Below, one piece after another: positions 26,185-35,230 of a stretch of 64,000 nucleotides of DNA. The translations under genes and the position numbers were made by a program. The stretch lies in NCBI GenBank assembly GCA_019359515.1, contig JAHHHC010000018.1, positions 1 to 64,000 on the forward strand, written 5' to 3'. Numbering within the stretch: the first letter of the stretch is position 1; every line of letters starts with the position of its first letter. The notes below the pieces were generated by a model. It was given only the letters and a program-made list of their open reading frames with translations. It made no database searches and was not told the origin of the DNA. Source of the DNA: Desmonostoc vinosum HA7617-LM4. GTDB taxonomy: Bacteria > Cyanobacteriota > Cyanobacteriia > Cyanobacteriales > Nostocaceae.

Positions 26185-27588
26185 ATGGGAAAAAAACTAA
26201 ATCAGCTTAGTGTTGTTGGGTGGATGATTAGCGTGAGTGCCCTAATTTTATTCGCGTCAAGCTGCTTACGACACGAGTTGTTTAATTCAAGTGGAGACTT
26301 AGGAGTTTTTGATCAGGCAGTTTACTTAATTAGTCAAGGAAAACCGCCAATTTTATCTTTCTTGGGTTTTCATATTCTGGGCGATCATGCTGCTGGGATT
26401 TTGTATCCCATAGCTTTGCTATACAAAATTTATCCCCATGTTTACTGGTTATTTGCGGTACAGTCATTTGCATTAGCATTCGGTGCATTGCCTACATGGT
26501 ATCTAGCCCGTCAAGCTGGGCTGACGGCAAACCAAGCCATACCTATGGTGATCGTTTACTTACTGTATCCGTTGATATATAACGCTAATTTATTTGATTT
26601 CCATCCAGATACGATCGCCGTACCAGCACTTTTGTGGGCAGTCTTAGCGGCACGGTTAGGTCAGGTTGGATGGTTTTGTTTGAGTATTCTCATTGTGTTG
26701 GGATGTAAAGCGGTGTTATCCCTGACAGTAGCGGCGATGGGAATTTGGTTATGGTTTTTTGAAAAGCGACGTTTGTATGGTGCGATCGCAATTATTAGTG
26801 GTATCACCTGGTTTTTAATTGCTAATAAAGTGATCATCCCATACTTTGGGAGTGAGGCTGCTACGTTAAATCGCCACTTCTATCGATATAGCTATCTGGG
26901 AAATTCTTTTCCAGAAATGACTAAAATTTTGCTGACCCAACCAGGACTGATTTTAGGAAAAGTTTTTTCTTTAACCAATTTAGAATATTTAGTATTGTTA
27001 CTAGCACCTGTAATTTGGGGACTTTCACCTCAAGAGATTACACCTTTATTTAGTGCCATCCCTTGTTTATTGCTAAATATCCTAGCCGACCATCGTTCTC
27101 AAAAAAATTTAATTTATCATTACTCTTTACCAATCATACCGTTTTTAATATTGGCTATAATTACCGGATTAGCAACAAGAAAAGTATGGTTACAAAATAA
27201 GCGAGCCATTATTTTGTGGTCATTAGTTGCCTTCTTAGCCTTAGCTAAATTTGGCTATTTTGGTTCACAACATCTTAAATATTTAGATAATTGGCAAGCT
27301 ACACGAGAAGCGATCGCTTTAGTTAAAACTCAAGGTAATGTTCTCACCACAGATTTAATTGCCCCACATCTAACCCATCGTCAATTAATTAAGTTTATCT
27401 CTACAGATTTCCCGAAAATTGATGATTTAAATGCGTTTGATTATATATTATTAAATGTCCGCCATCCTGGATGGTCAAGTACATCTGAGTTTGCTACAAA
27501 CTTAATAAAACAAGTAAAAAATCAATCAAACTTTAAGTTGCAATATCAACGTGATGATATGTATTTTTTTGTCAAAAAGCTTGATTGA
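26185..27588 (+). CDS. DUF2079 membrane protein (GT-C-like)
   Basis: The 467-residue polytopic protein begins with a membrane segment and the loop FNSSGDLGVFDQAVYLISQG, which carries the acidic residues expected for GT-C-like catalytic loops. FHILGDHAAGILYPIALLYK and NLFDFHPDTIAVPALLWA are characteristic of DUF2079. The C-terminal 100 residues are a soluble domain (AIALVKTQGNVLTTDLIAPH onward). It overlaps the next gene by 4 bases if that gene starts at TTG 27585, indicating translational coupling. It likely joins in lipid-linked sugar transfer with its neighbours; the substrate is unknown. Confidence 0.75.
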   Translation: MGKKLNQLSVVGWMISVSALILFASSCLRHELFNSSGDLGVFDQAVYLISQGKPPILSFLGFHILGDHAAGILYPIALLYKIYPHVYWLFAVQSFALAFGALPTWYLARQAGLTANQAIPMVIVYLLYPLIYNANLFDFHPDTIAVPALLWAVLAARLGQVGWFCLSILIVLGCKAVLSLTVAAMGIWLWFFEKRRLYGAIAIISGITWFLIANKVIIPYFGSEAATLNRHFYRYSYLGNSFPEMTKILLTQPGLILGKVFSLTNLEYLVLLLAPVIWGLSPQEITPLFSAIPCLLLNILADHRSQKNLIYHYSLPIIPFLILAIITGLATRKVWLQNKRAIILWSLVAFLALAKFGYFGSQHLKYLDNWQATREAIALVKTQGNVLTTDLIAPHLTHRQLIKFISTDFPKIDDLNAFDYILLNVRHPGWSSTSEFATNLIKQVKNQSNFKLQYQRDDMYFFVKKLD

Positions 27589-28868
27589 TAAATACTTTTT
27601 TGAGTAACCTGATGTTAAAGTCCAAATATTTATCGCAGAATAGTTTATTTTTCCCGATAGCAATGTGGCTATCTAGCAGACTTTTGATAGTTGCTGCCAT
27701 GCTATTAGTTGCGCCTTTATTACCCAACCCTTCAAACACTACAATAACATTTGGGTGGGATGTTTTCTCAGCTTGGGATAGTGAATTTTACCGGAAAATT
27801 GCTACTTCTGGTTACGATTTTTCCATGAAAAAACGAGAATTTTCTGTAGCATTTTTCCCGTTATTTCCTTTATTAATCCGTGCGGTGATGAGTATCGGTT
27901 TCTCTTTTGAAATGGCAGGTACGTTGGTAAATAACCTTGCATTTTTAGCTGCGTTAATCATCCTTTATTTCTGGATAGAGGAACGTTACAGTACAAATGC
28001 AGCACGGTGGTCAACAGCAGTTTTAATCTGGTGTCCTTACTCTATCTATGGTACGATAATATACACTGAAGGATTATTTTTGTTGTGTAGTATAGCTGCT
28101 TTAAGAGCTTTTGATAAACAACAGTATATTTTAGCAGCCTTTTGGGGAGCATTGTCTACAGCAACGCGATCGCCCGGACTAGCACTGATACCTGCTTTTT
28201 TGTTTATGTCTTGGAAAGAACGCAGAGGTATTAAAGCTTACAGTGCAAGTTTTGCTGTTAGTTTAGGTATTCTTCTCTACAGCCTGTATTGCCAAATTCA
28301 GTTTGGTGATGCTTTAGCCTTTGTTCATGCGCAGAAAGGATGGCGTGAATCAGCTGGGTTTGCTTGGCAAGGTTGGCTAAAGATGCTGATGCAAATTGTA
28401 GTGGGAAAAGCAAACTGGCAGAACGGCAAGATTGTAGATATATGGCATCCACTGCTGTTTTTATTAATTATTTGTGGTGGTTATTTGTTATGGCAATTTC
28501 ATCAACGTTTAGGCTTAGACAAAGTCCACTATGGATTATATACTTTATGGTTATTATTATGGTTATTGGTAGGTGATGAATTAATTAAAAGTGTGGTAAT
28601 TTTTGGTGGTTTTGGTTTGTTACTGCTTTCAAAAAATCAAATTCCCCTTGTCACCTTTATTTATGGAATTTGTGCCTACAGTTTAATTTTTAATACAGGA
28701 ATAACTGCCTCTGCTGAGCGCTATGTTTATGGTATTGTGTCAATGGCGATCGCATTCGGTTTACTACTAACTCGTTATCCACGTTTAGGATATGCAATCA
28801 TCAGCTTTTTTGCCATTCTTCTATTGCTTTTTTCCATCCGATTTGCTCAAAATCAATGGGTAGCTTAG
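27585..28868 (+). CDS. PIG-V/GT76-like mannosyltransferase family membrane protein, paralogue
   Basis: The 427-residue polytopic paralogue of the 24671 product has the same landmarks: TFGWDVFSAWDSEFYRKIAT, FFPLFPLLIRAVM and YTEGLFLLCSIAALRAF. The TTG at 27585 overlaps the preceding stop; an ATG at 27612 (MLKSKYLSQNSLFFP) is the alternative start. Together the three genes look like a duplicated GT-C set around a DUF2079 protein. The two paralogues may act on successive sugars or different acceptors. Confidence 0.78.
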   Translation: MINTFLSNLMLKSKYLSQNSLFFPIAMWLSSRLLIVAAMLLVAPLLPNPSNTTITFGWDVFSAWDSEFYRKIATSGYDFSMKKREFSVAFFPLFPLLIRAVMSIGFSFEMAGTLVNNLAFLAALIILYFWIEERYSTNAARWSTAVLIWCPYSIYGTIIYTEGLFLLCSIAALRAFDKQQYILAAFWGALSTATRSPGLALIPAFLFMSWKERRGIKAYSASFAVSLGILLYSLYCQIQFGDALAFVHAQKGWRESAGFAWQGWLKMLMQIVVGKANWQNGKIVDIWHPLLFLLIICGGYLLWQFHQRLGLDKVHYGLYTLWLLLWLLVGDELIKSVVIFGGFGLLLLSKNQIPLVTFIYGICAYSLIFNTGITASAERYVYGIVSMAIAFGLLLTRYPRLGYAIISFFAILLLLFSIRFAQNQWVA

Positions 28869-28938
28869 TAAATATTACACAAAGATAATAAGAAAATTTC
28901 TTCCCCCATTCCCAAACCCATCAATTGACTTCGCGAAA

Positions 28939-31371
28939 TTACTTAACAATATCCTTGCGTTTTTGTAACCACATAGCAATTACTAAATAAACAATTGTGT
29001 GTGCAAGCAACAATCCCCAACTTAAAAGCAGATTTTGCAATGTATTATCAAACATTGGCAGCTGTTTAATTGATGAACTTATATCATTATCCTCACTTGT
29101 GATTACTGGAACTAAAAGATTCACCTTGCCTAATATTCCATAAGCCCCAACTGACCAACGACTTAACATTAACCAAGAAATATATTCACCCACCCCTTTC
29201 ATGTCAAACAACACCCCAGCAAAAATAATCTGAGGTAACAACAACAGAGGTAACGCACTATTAGCTTGAGTGCTATTCTTGGTACTAGCTGATACCAATA
29301 ATCCTAAACTTACAGAAGTCAAGATAGTTAAAAATGTAGTAACAAAAACTCCTAAAAACCAGGGAACAGGAATCAAGAGTGGTTGATAATTAATTGTTAA
29401 TTCAGGAGTGGGAGAACTAAAGCACAAAATAATCACAAGAGAGATTAATATGCTTTGTATAACAGCTAATCCACCTAAAGTTATAATTTTTGATCCTAAA
29501 TAAGCTGTTAAACTCAAATTCACTAACCTCTCACGCAAGTAAATTGCAGATTCCTTAACAATTTCTTGCAGAGAACTAGCAAGTCCTATCCAAATTGCTG
29601 CACAAGTAAAGACAAATAAAACTCTTCTTGCTAAAGATGCATATTCCAAATCAACTTTAGGGTCAAAGGTAGGAATTAAAAAATCTTTATTTAGAATCGC
29701 CAAAGTCATTAAAGCAATACCAATTGGTGCAGTTAGCAAAGATAAAACTAAGTAAATAGTATCTCTCTGAATTAGTTTGATATATCTTTGAATAAGAATT
29801 GTAATTTGTTGAAAAAATGATCGATTAACTGGTTTAGGAGATGAGTTATTTTCTTGCTTCTCCTCACTTAAGCGATTATTAATATATTCTTTTTGATAAT
29901 CTGATTCATAATACTTTTCAGCTTCTTTAATTACAGCCTCTTTAGTTTCTAGTTTTATATAAACATCAGCAAACTCTTCACTATTAATTTGGAAAAAATC
30001 AGCAGCTTTATTTGGTGGGCCAAAATAACAAAGATTTCCGCCTAAACCGAGAAACACTAGAAAATCACATATAGTAATGTTACTGGTTGCGTGAGTAACC
30101 AAAATAACTGTGCGCCCTTCATTGGCTAATTTCCGCAGCAGTTGCATAATTTTTTTATCCAATCCTGGGTCAAGTCCAGAAGTTGGTTCATCGAGAAAAA
30201 ATAATTTTGGATCTGCTAATAGTTCAACTCCGATACTTACCCGTTTTAACTGTCCCCCACTTAAGTTTTTGACTAGGGTATTTTGACGCTCAGATAACTC
30301 TACTTGTTGTAATGTTTTTTGCACAACTTCTTCAACGTTAGTATCATTAGGAAGTCGGAGTTTCGCAGCATAATAAAGAACTTCCTTCACTCTTAAGCCA
30401 GTATGAACAGTATCTTGTTGAGGAACATACCCGATCAGGTTTCGATAAATATTAAAGTTAGTTCTTAAATTTTCCCCATTCAGATAAACTGTACCTTCAT
30501 TGGTTGATTCAATACCTAATAAAGCTTTAAGCAAAGTAGATTTTCCAGCCCCACTACCTCCAACTACTGCAACAAACTCCCCTGGTTCAATCACTAAAGA
30601 AATATCATTAAGTAATCTAATCGGTTGTTTATTTTTATCTTTAATAGTTCTAACAAGATGTTGAACATCAATGCGAATATTATCTCCACTATCCGCGAGA
30701 ACTAATTCATCCCCATATAATACAAAAGTATAAGGGCCAATCTGAATAATATCACCTGCTGACAAAACCACTGAATTGGTAACTTTTTCCCGATTCACAA
30801 ATAAACCATTAGTACTATGGTCGCGCAGCAGATAATGTCCCTGACTATCTCTTTCAATCGTGGCATGACGACGAGATATCATCGGCGCATCTAATTCTAA
30901 ATCTGCATTAGCACTACGCCCTAAAACGATAGGCTTATTTTGGTTTTTTAGATAAATAGAGCGTTTCTTTAAAGGTGTTACAGGTTGATTAATACGTGGT
31001 TCTGTGTAGGTTAAAATTGCCCAATTTTGGGGATTATTAGCAATTTTAATTTCACTGCCATTCTCTAAACGAAAACCTTTTTTGGGCGTAATTACAGTAT
31101 TATTAACAAATAGTTTATTAGTACTTGGTTTTTCTCCATCTCCATCATAAATATAATAAGAGTCGTTTTGCTTTTTGATAGTAGCTTGACAACGACTTAC
31201 CACTGACCAATCTTCAGGGATTTTCAATCCTTGGGGTAGAGGGAGGTTTGGCTCTCTTCCTAAGATATGCACATCAGCAGTTAAATCAAATGAAAGAGAT
31301 TTTCCTTTATAATTAATCTCAAGTCGGGGATTATTACTTAAAAGAGCTGTACGACCAAATTGGTTAGTCAT
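28939..31371 (-). CDS. FHA-FHA-ABC transporter (ABCG-like, ATPase-permease fusion)
   Basis: The 810-residue protein carries two FHA domains (about 15-120 and 137-225; the second has the canonical LGRSANADLEL, SRRHAT and STNGLFVN). An ABC ATPase follows (about 235-460), with Walker A GGSGAGKST (271-279), signature LSGGQ (370-374) and Walker B KLFFLDEPTSGLD. The C-terminal ABC2-type membrane domain (about 525-805) has six or so spans. FHA domains bind phosphothreonine, so transport is likely gated by a Ser/Thr kinase. The first FHA motif is weaker (LGREPN). The substrate is unknown. It is transcribed toward the GT-C run, convergent with 27585. Confidence 0.88.
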   Translation of the reverse strand: MTNQFGRTALLSNNPRLEINYKGKSLSFDLTADVHILGREPNLPLPQGLKIPEDWSVVSRCQATIKKQNDSYYIYDGDGEKPSTNKLFVNNTVITPKKGFRLENGSEIKIANNPQNWAILTYTEPRINQPVTPLKKRSIYLKNQNKPIVLGRSANADLELDAPMISRRHATIERDSQGHYLLRDHSTNGLFVNREKVTNSVVLSAGDIIQIGPYTFVLYGDELVLADSGDNIRIDVQHLVRTIKDKNKQPIRLLNDISLVIEPGEFVAVVGGSGAGKSTLLKALLGIESTNEGTVYLNGENLRTNFNIYRNLIGYVPQQDTVHTGLRVKEVLYYAAKLRLPNDTNVEEVVQKTLQQVELSERQNTLVKNLSGGQLKRVSIGVELLADPKLFFLDEPTSGLDPGLDKKIMQLLRKLANEGRTVILVTHATSNITICDFLVFLGLGGNLCYFGPPNKAADFFQINSEEFADVYIKLETKEAVIKEAEKYYESDYQKEYINNRLSEEKQENNSSPKPVNRSFFQQITILIQRYIKLIQRDTIYLVLSLLTAPIGIALMTLAILNKDFLIPTFDPKVDLEYASLARRVLFVFTCAAIWIGLASSLQEIVKESAIYLRERLVNLSLTAYLGSKIITLGGLAVIQSILISLVIILCFSSPTPELTINYQPLLIPVPWFLGVFVTTFLTILTSVSLGLLVSASTKNSTQANSALPLLLLPQIIFAGVLFDMKGVGEYISWLMLSRWSVGAYGILGKVNLLVPVITSEDNDISSSIKQLPMFDNTLQNLLLSWGLLLAHTIVYLVIAMWLQKRKDIVK

Positions 31372-31932
31372 TTATTTTTACTTGCTAAAGCTATATACAA
31401 ATATTTACAATTACAAAATGCACATTTAACTAGAAGTTATTGTGCAATTGGCTAGTTGATATATCAAGCTCTTATTTTGCTTGTTTACTACTAAATTCCA
31501 TATTTCCTTCAAAATTTAACTCAAAGAAGGCGATGGAGTATTAACAGTTTGGGATTAATAAGATACCAAACAATAGTTAAGTATTTGAGTAACCTACCCT
31601 TGTCAATAGGTAGTTTGCAATCCTACTTTAAAATAATTAACATTAACAAATAATGCATATTGATAATTTTTTATAAACTCAATATTTTTGCCTAATCTTA
31701 GGATATTGGATACAACAAACCCAATCTGATTACTTGCTGCTTACTTGAAGATTGTTATGAGTAAACTGGCCTATTTTTCGATAAGTTTTGTTTTGTAAAC
31801 TTATATTAAGCTTTGTTGCTATAAATTATAGTTGATTTGTATCTATACAGACTGTAAATTTTTATAAGTAAAAAAAATCTGATACTTGTATAACAATATA
31901 GAATTACCAAATCTAAAGATGAGGAGAGAACA
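31372..31932. other. Divergent intergenic region upstream of the lipoprotein and radical SAM cluster
   Basis: 560 bases of AT-rich DNA without a recognised gene. It must contain the start signals of the FHA-ABC gene (minus) and of the lipoprotein (plus). GAGGAGAG at about 31921 is the ribosome binding site of the latter. Confidence 0.5.
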
Positions 31933-32772
31933 ATGAACCGGCGCTATCAAAAAAGTCTTTTGACTTTAGCGTCTTTGCTGTTTGCCGTTGGTAGTTTTGT
32001 GTCCTTATCTGCTTGTAGCAATACAGACAACCAAGCGACCAACAATACACCTACAGAACAGTCAACAGCTAGTCAGACGGAATCACCAGTAAAGACAACA
32101 TCTGATACAGGAGCAGACAGTAAGGAAATCAGCCCTGTTACTAGTTTGCTACCAGGAAACGATCGCACAGACTCTGATCCATTAAAATTACTCCAAAATT
32201 CACAAATCAAAAAAGAATTAAATCTCACTGACGAGCAGAGTACAAAAATCAAGCAAATAGAAGAAGATTTTCGTGCTTCATTGCGTCAGAGAGTATCTGG
32301 AGTGAGTCTTAAAGGGCTTGATGAAAAACAGCAAGAACAGAAAATTACAGAAATCAGCAAGGATTTAGACAAGCAAATTCAAGACACTCGCACCAAAGTT
32401 GGAGCAGTTCTCACACCAGAACAACAAACACGCTGGAAGCAAATTGCTCTGCAAATATATGGTTGGGGAGTTTTGACCAAAGATGATTACTCTGCTGATT
32501 TAAAGCTTACCCCAGAGCAACTTCAAAAAATGAATCAACTGCGCGATGAGATGGTTCAGAAAATGAGGGCAAATTGGCAAAATCCAGACAATAGCAAGCA
32601 ACCACGCACTCAGGTAATTGCTCAAAATCGCCAAAGACTTGAGCAAATTGTTAAAAATACTAATGAGCAAGCTTTGGCTGTTCTCACACCAGAACAAAAG
32701 AAAAATCTAGAAACTCTTAAAGGTAAAGAGTTCAAGCTAGATCCTACATCATTACCATCTCCACCCTCATAA
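31933..32772 (+). CDS. LTxxQ-motif (Spy-like) lipoprotein
   Basis: The 279-residue protein has a lipobox, LSAC, with C28 as the predicted lipidated cysteine, then a low-complexity Thr/Ser/Asn-rich linker (about 29-75). The helical domain has repeated LTxxQ motifs: LTDEQSTKIKQIEEDF, LTPEQQTRWKQIA, LTPEQLQKMNQLRDE and LTPEQKKNLETL. These resemble Spy/CpxP periplasmic chaperones. A strong GAGGAGAG precedes the ATG. It lies upstream of, and on the same strand as, the radical SAM cluster, but about 170 bases of spacing leaves shared function unproven. Confidence 0.78.
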   Translation: MNRRYQKSLLTLASLLFAVGSFVSLSACSNTDNQATNNTPTEQSTASQTESPVKTTSDTGADSKEISPVTSLLPGNDRTDSDPLKLLQNSQIKKELNLTDEQSTKIKQIEEDFRASLRQRVSGVSLKGLDEKQQEQKITEISKDLDKQIQDTRTKVGAVLTPEQQTRWKQIALQIYGWGVLTKDDYSADLKLTPEQLQKMNQLRDEMVQKMRANWQNPDNSKQPRTQVIAQNRQRLEQIVKNTNEQALAVLTPEQKKNLETLKGKEFKLDPTSLPSPPS

Positions 32773-32939
32773 GTTAAACCAAATAAATAGACATAAATCA
32801 ACGTAACTACGGAGATTGTTGTTTGTGATTTGTTGTTTGTGATTTGGACATACCAGCCAAAAAGTCATCAACAATTATCAACAGTCTCCTCTACAAATTA
32901 TGTTTGTTCATTCTGCACAGGACTAGAGAGATAGAAGCT

Positions 32940-33968
32940 ATGAAATTTTGGACACAAGAAGAAAACATAGATATCAAGCAATTAACTAAGTCAGAACTTA
33001 TAGAATTGCTACAGCTAGAAGGAGAAATGCAGCAAAGTTTGTTCCAGAAAGCTAGAGTCATGCGCCGTCTTCATGGAACAGATAAAGTCATGTTGCGAGG
33101 CGTAATGGAAATTTCTAATTACTGCCAAAAAAACTGCGACTACTGTGCTATGCGGGCAGCAAATAAAGGTTTAGAAAGATATCGATTGAGCGCCGAAGAA
33201 ATTTTATATCTTGCCGAAGAAATTAAAAAAACTAATATTATCTCCACCATTTTTCTCCAATCTGGACAAGACCCCAATTGTGATCCCATATTAGAAGAAG
33301 TCATCCCAGAACTTAGAAAATTAAATTTAAATGTTCTTTTATGCTTGGGGGAAAGACCAAGAGAAGTTTATTCTAAATTTGCTGAACTAGGAGCAGATTC
33401 TTACATTCTCAAATTTGAAACTTCAAACCCTGATTTTTACAAAGAAATCGCTTATACATCTCTCCAAAAAAGACTTCAATGTCTTAGCTGGCTTCAAGAA
33501 GCTGGATTTAAAGTTGGCACAGGAAATATTGTTGGTTTACCCAATCAAACCTTAGATACCCTTGCCGAAGATATTTTACTAGCAATTAAACTCCAGCCTG
33601 ATTTTGTCAGTTCTTCTCCATTTATTCCCAATCAAAATACACCTTTAGAAAAATTGTCTTATGGCAATATTAATTACACTTTGAATACAATGGCGATTTA
33701 TCGCCTAGCGCTACCATCGGCATTAATTCCTACAGTCAGCGCTCTAGAAAAGATTCAAAAACATGGCCAACTCATGGGATTAAATGCAGGAGCTAATGTA
33801 CTGACTATCAACTTTACTCCCACAGGATACCGTCAAAAATTCCGTATTTACTCTGAAAAACGCTTTGTAGTCAGCTTAGACCATGCTCTCAAAACTATTG
33901 AAGAGGCAGGTTTACAAGTTCATCTACCCTCTCAAGAAACAAGCTTAAACTATTCGCTCATTTCTTAG
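32940..33968 (+). CDS. HydE-like radical SAM protein
   Basis: I start at the ATG at 32940 (AGAGAG upstream), giving 343 residues. The [4Fe-4S] motif is CQKNCDYC (C62, C66, C69). The barrel contains LQSGQDPN, LCLGERPREVY, ILKFETSNPDFYKEI, GNIVGLPNQT, SSPFIPNQNTPLE, GANVLTINFTPTGYR and PSALIPTVSALEK. This is close to HydE, the radical SAM maturase of the [FeFe]-hydrogenase H-cluster, and to the BioB/PylB group. HydE has LRHET where this protein has LKFET. Cyanobacteria are not known to carry [FeFe]-hydrogenase, and no hydF or hydG is seen, so another substrate is likely. It is the first enzyme of a co-oriented set with a methyltransferase, an EamA exporter and a HemN-like enzyme. Confidence 0.82.
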   Translation: MKFWTQEENIDIKQLTKSELIELLQLEGEMQQSLFQKARVMRRLHGTDKVMLRGVMEISNYCQKNCDYCAMRAANKGLERYRLSAEEILYLAEEIKKTNIISTIFLQSGQDPNCDPILEEVIPELRKLNLNVLLCLGERPREVYSKFAELGADSYILKFETSNPDFYKEIAYTSLQKRLQCLSWLQEAGFKVGTGNIVGLPNQTLDTLAEDILLAIKLQPDFVSSSPFIPNQNTPLEKLSYGNINYTLNTMAIYRLALPSALIPTVSALEKIQKHGQLMGLNAGANVLTINFTPTGYRQKFRIYSEKRFVVSLDHALKTIEEAGLQVHLPSQETSLNYSLIS

Positions 33969-34042
33969 AGGTAAAGCTAAATCAAAATTCTACAGATTAT
34001 AGTCTGTTTACTGTTCCATCAATTGCAAAAATCATCATAAAA

Positions 34043-35155
34043 ATGAGTGAAACAATACGGACACGAAAAGCAGAGCGCACTTTGCTTTTGATTGTCTTGT
34101 CAATTTTAACTGCAATCCTGGCAGTAGTTTTATACACATTTAATCCCTGGACAACTCAGTCGAAAAACTCTTCATTTGACTGGGTGCAAATTACTTCCCA
34201 AAAATCGATCATTCACGTTGGAAGTAATGATTCTTTTGCTACAACTCAAGATGGCATCCAAGCTGGAAAATTGGTTCTAGATTTTTTAGAAAATAAACAA
34301 GTAAACTCCGGCAAAGCCGCAATCCAAATTTACAATAAAATCATTCCCAGAGAGAATTATGGTGGAGAATACTCAGCTCTACAATGGTTCTGTCAATATC
34401 TGTTAGCTACGGATAGTGAAAAGCAAAAATATTTATCTGATAAGTTTGTTGCCAGTTTTTATAACTTTTTTGCTGCCAACGACTTCGCCAACTTAAAAGA
34501 ATACATTCAGCGCAAATATAAATTAAAAACATTTGCCGATCAAGATAACCAAGCTGGTCAAGACCGTAAAGCATCTCTAGAAGACTTTATTCTTTTTAGC
34601 AATCCTAGAAGAGAAGAATGGGAAAAAACTAGCAAGATTCTCAGTTCTCTTAACTTAAAAGCTGGGCAAAATATCGCTGATATTGGGAGTGGCCCAGGAT
34701 ATTATACGTTCAAATTCTCTCAATTAGTTGGTGAAAAAGGAAATGTGTTTGCGATTGATACTGTGCAAAATCATCTTAATTATGTCAACAGTACCAGTCA
34801 AAAACTTGGCATCAAAAATATTAAATCCGTTCATACTGGTGGTGACACAATTGGATTGAAGGCCAATCAAGTGGATTTGGCTTTTATGTGTTCTCTTTAC
34901 CATAACATCTACGCTATGTCTACTAATTATGATATTGATAACTTTGTTAACAGTATCAAAACTGCATTGAAAAATAAGGGAACTTTAGTTGTTGTTGATA
35001 ATGGTTTAGTTAAAGATTCTGAACTTCCTTACCATGGGCCATACATTGCCAAGGAACTAATTATTAGTCAATTGCAAAATTATGGCTTCAAGTTTGTGAA
35101 AGATTACGCTTTTATTCCGCAAAGGTACGTTTTAGTTTTCCAGAAAACTACTTAG
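34043..35155 (+). CDS. Membrane-anchored SAM-dependent methyltransferase
   Basis: The 370-residue protein starts with a basic segment (RTRKAER) and one membrane span (about 13-33). A linker region of unknown fold follows (about 45-185), then a class I methyltransferase domain (about 190-365) with motif I IADIGSGPGYYTFKFS (211-226) and motif II acid VFAIDT. The positive-inside rule places the catalytic domain on the far side of the membrane, unusual for a SAM enzyme. It lies 74 bases after the HydE-like gene and 75 before the exporter. The substrate is unknown; processing of the cluster product is the reasonable guess. Confidence 0.75.
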   Translation: MSETIRTRKAERTLLLIVLSILTAILAVVLYTFNPWTTQSKNSSFDWVQITSQKSIIHVGSNDSFATTQDGIQAGKLVLDFLENKQVNSGKAAIQIYNKIIPRENYGGEYSALQWFCQYLLATDSEKQKYLSDKFVASFYNFFAANDFANLKEYIQRKYKLKTFADQDNQAGQDRKASLEDFILFSNPRREEWEKTSKILSSLNLKAGQNIADIGSGPGYYTFKFSQLVGEKGNVFAIDTVQNHLNYVNSTSQKLGIKNIKSVHTGGDTIGLKANQVDLAFMCSLYHNIYAMSTNYDIDNFVNSIKTALKNKGTLVVVDNGLVKDSELPYHGPYIAKELIISQLQNYGFKFVKDYAFIPQRYVLVFQKTT

Positions 35156-35230
35156 CTTGCTTGTAACAATTTCAGGAATCGGTAGTATTGATTCCTGAAA
35201 TACAAAAATCAATCATACACTAAACTAAAA

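Noticed and set aside
32940-33968. Reading the HydE-like gene as evidence of an [FeFe]-hydrogenase
   Set aside because: No hydrogenase, hydF or hydG is present in the window and the lineage is not known to carry them.
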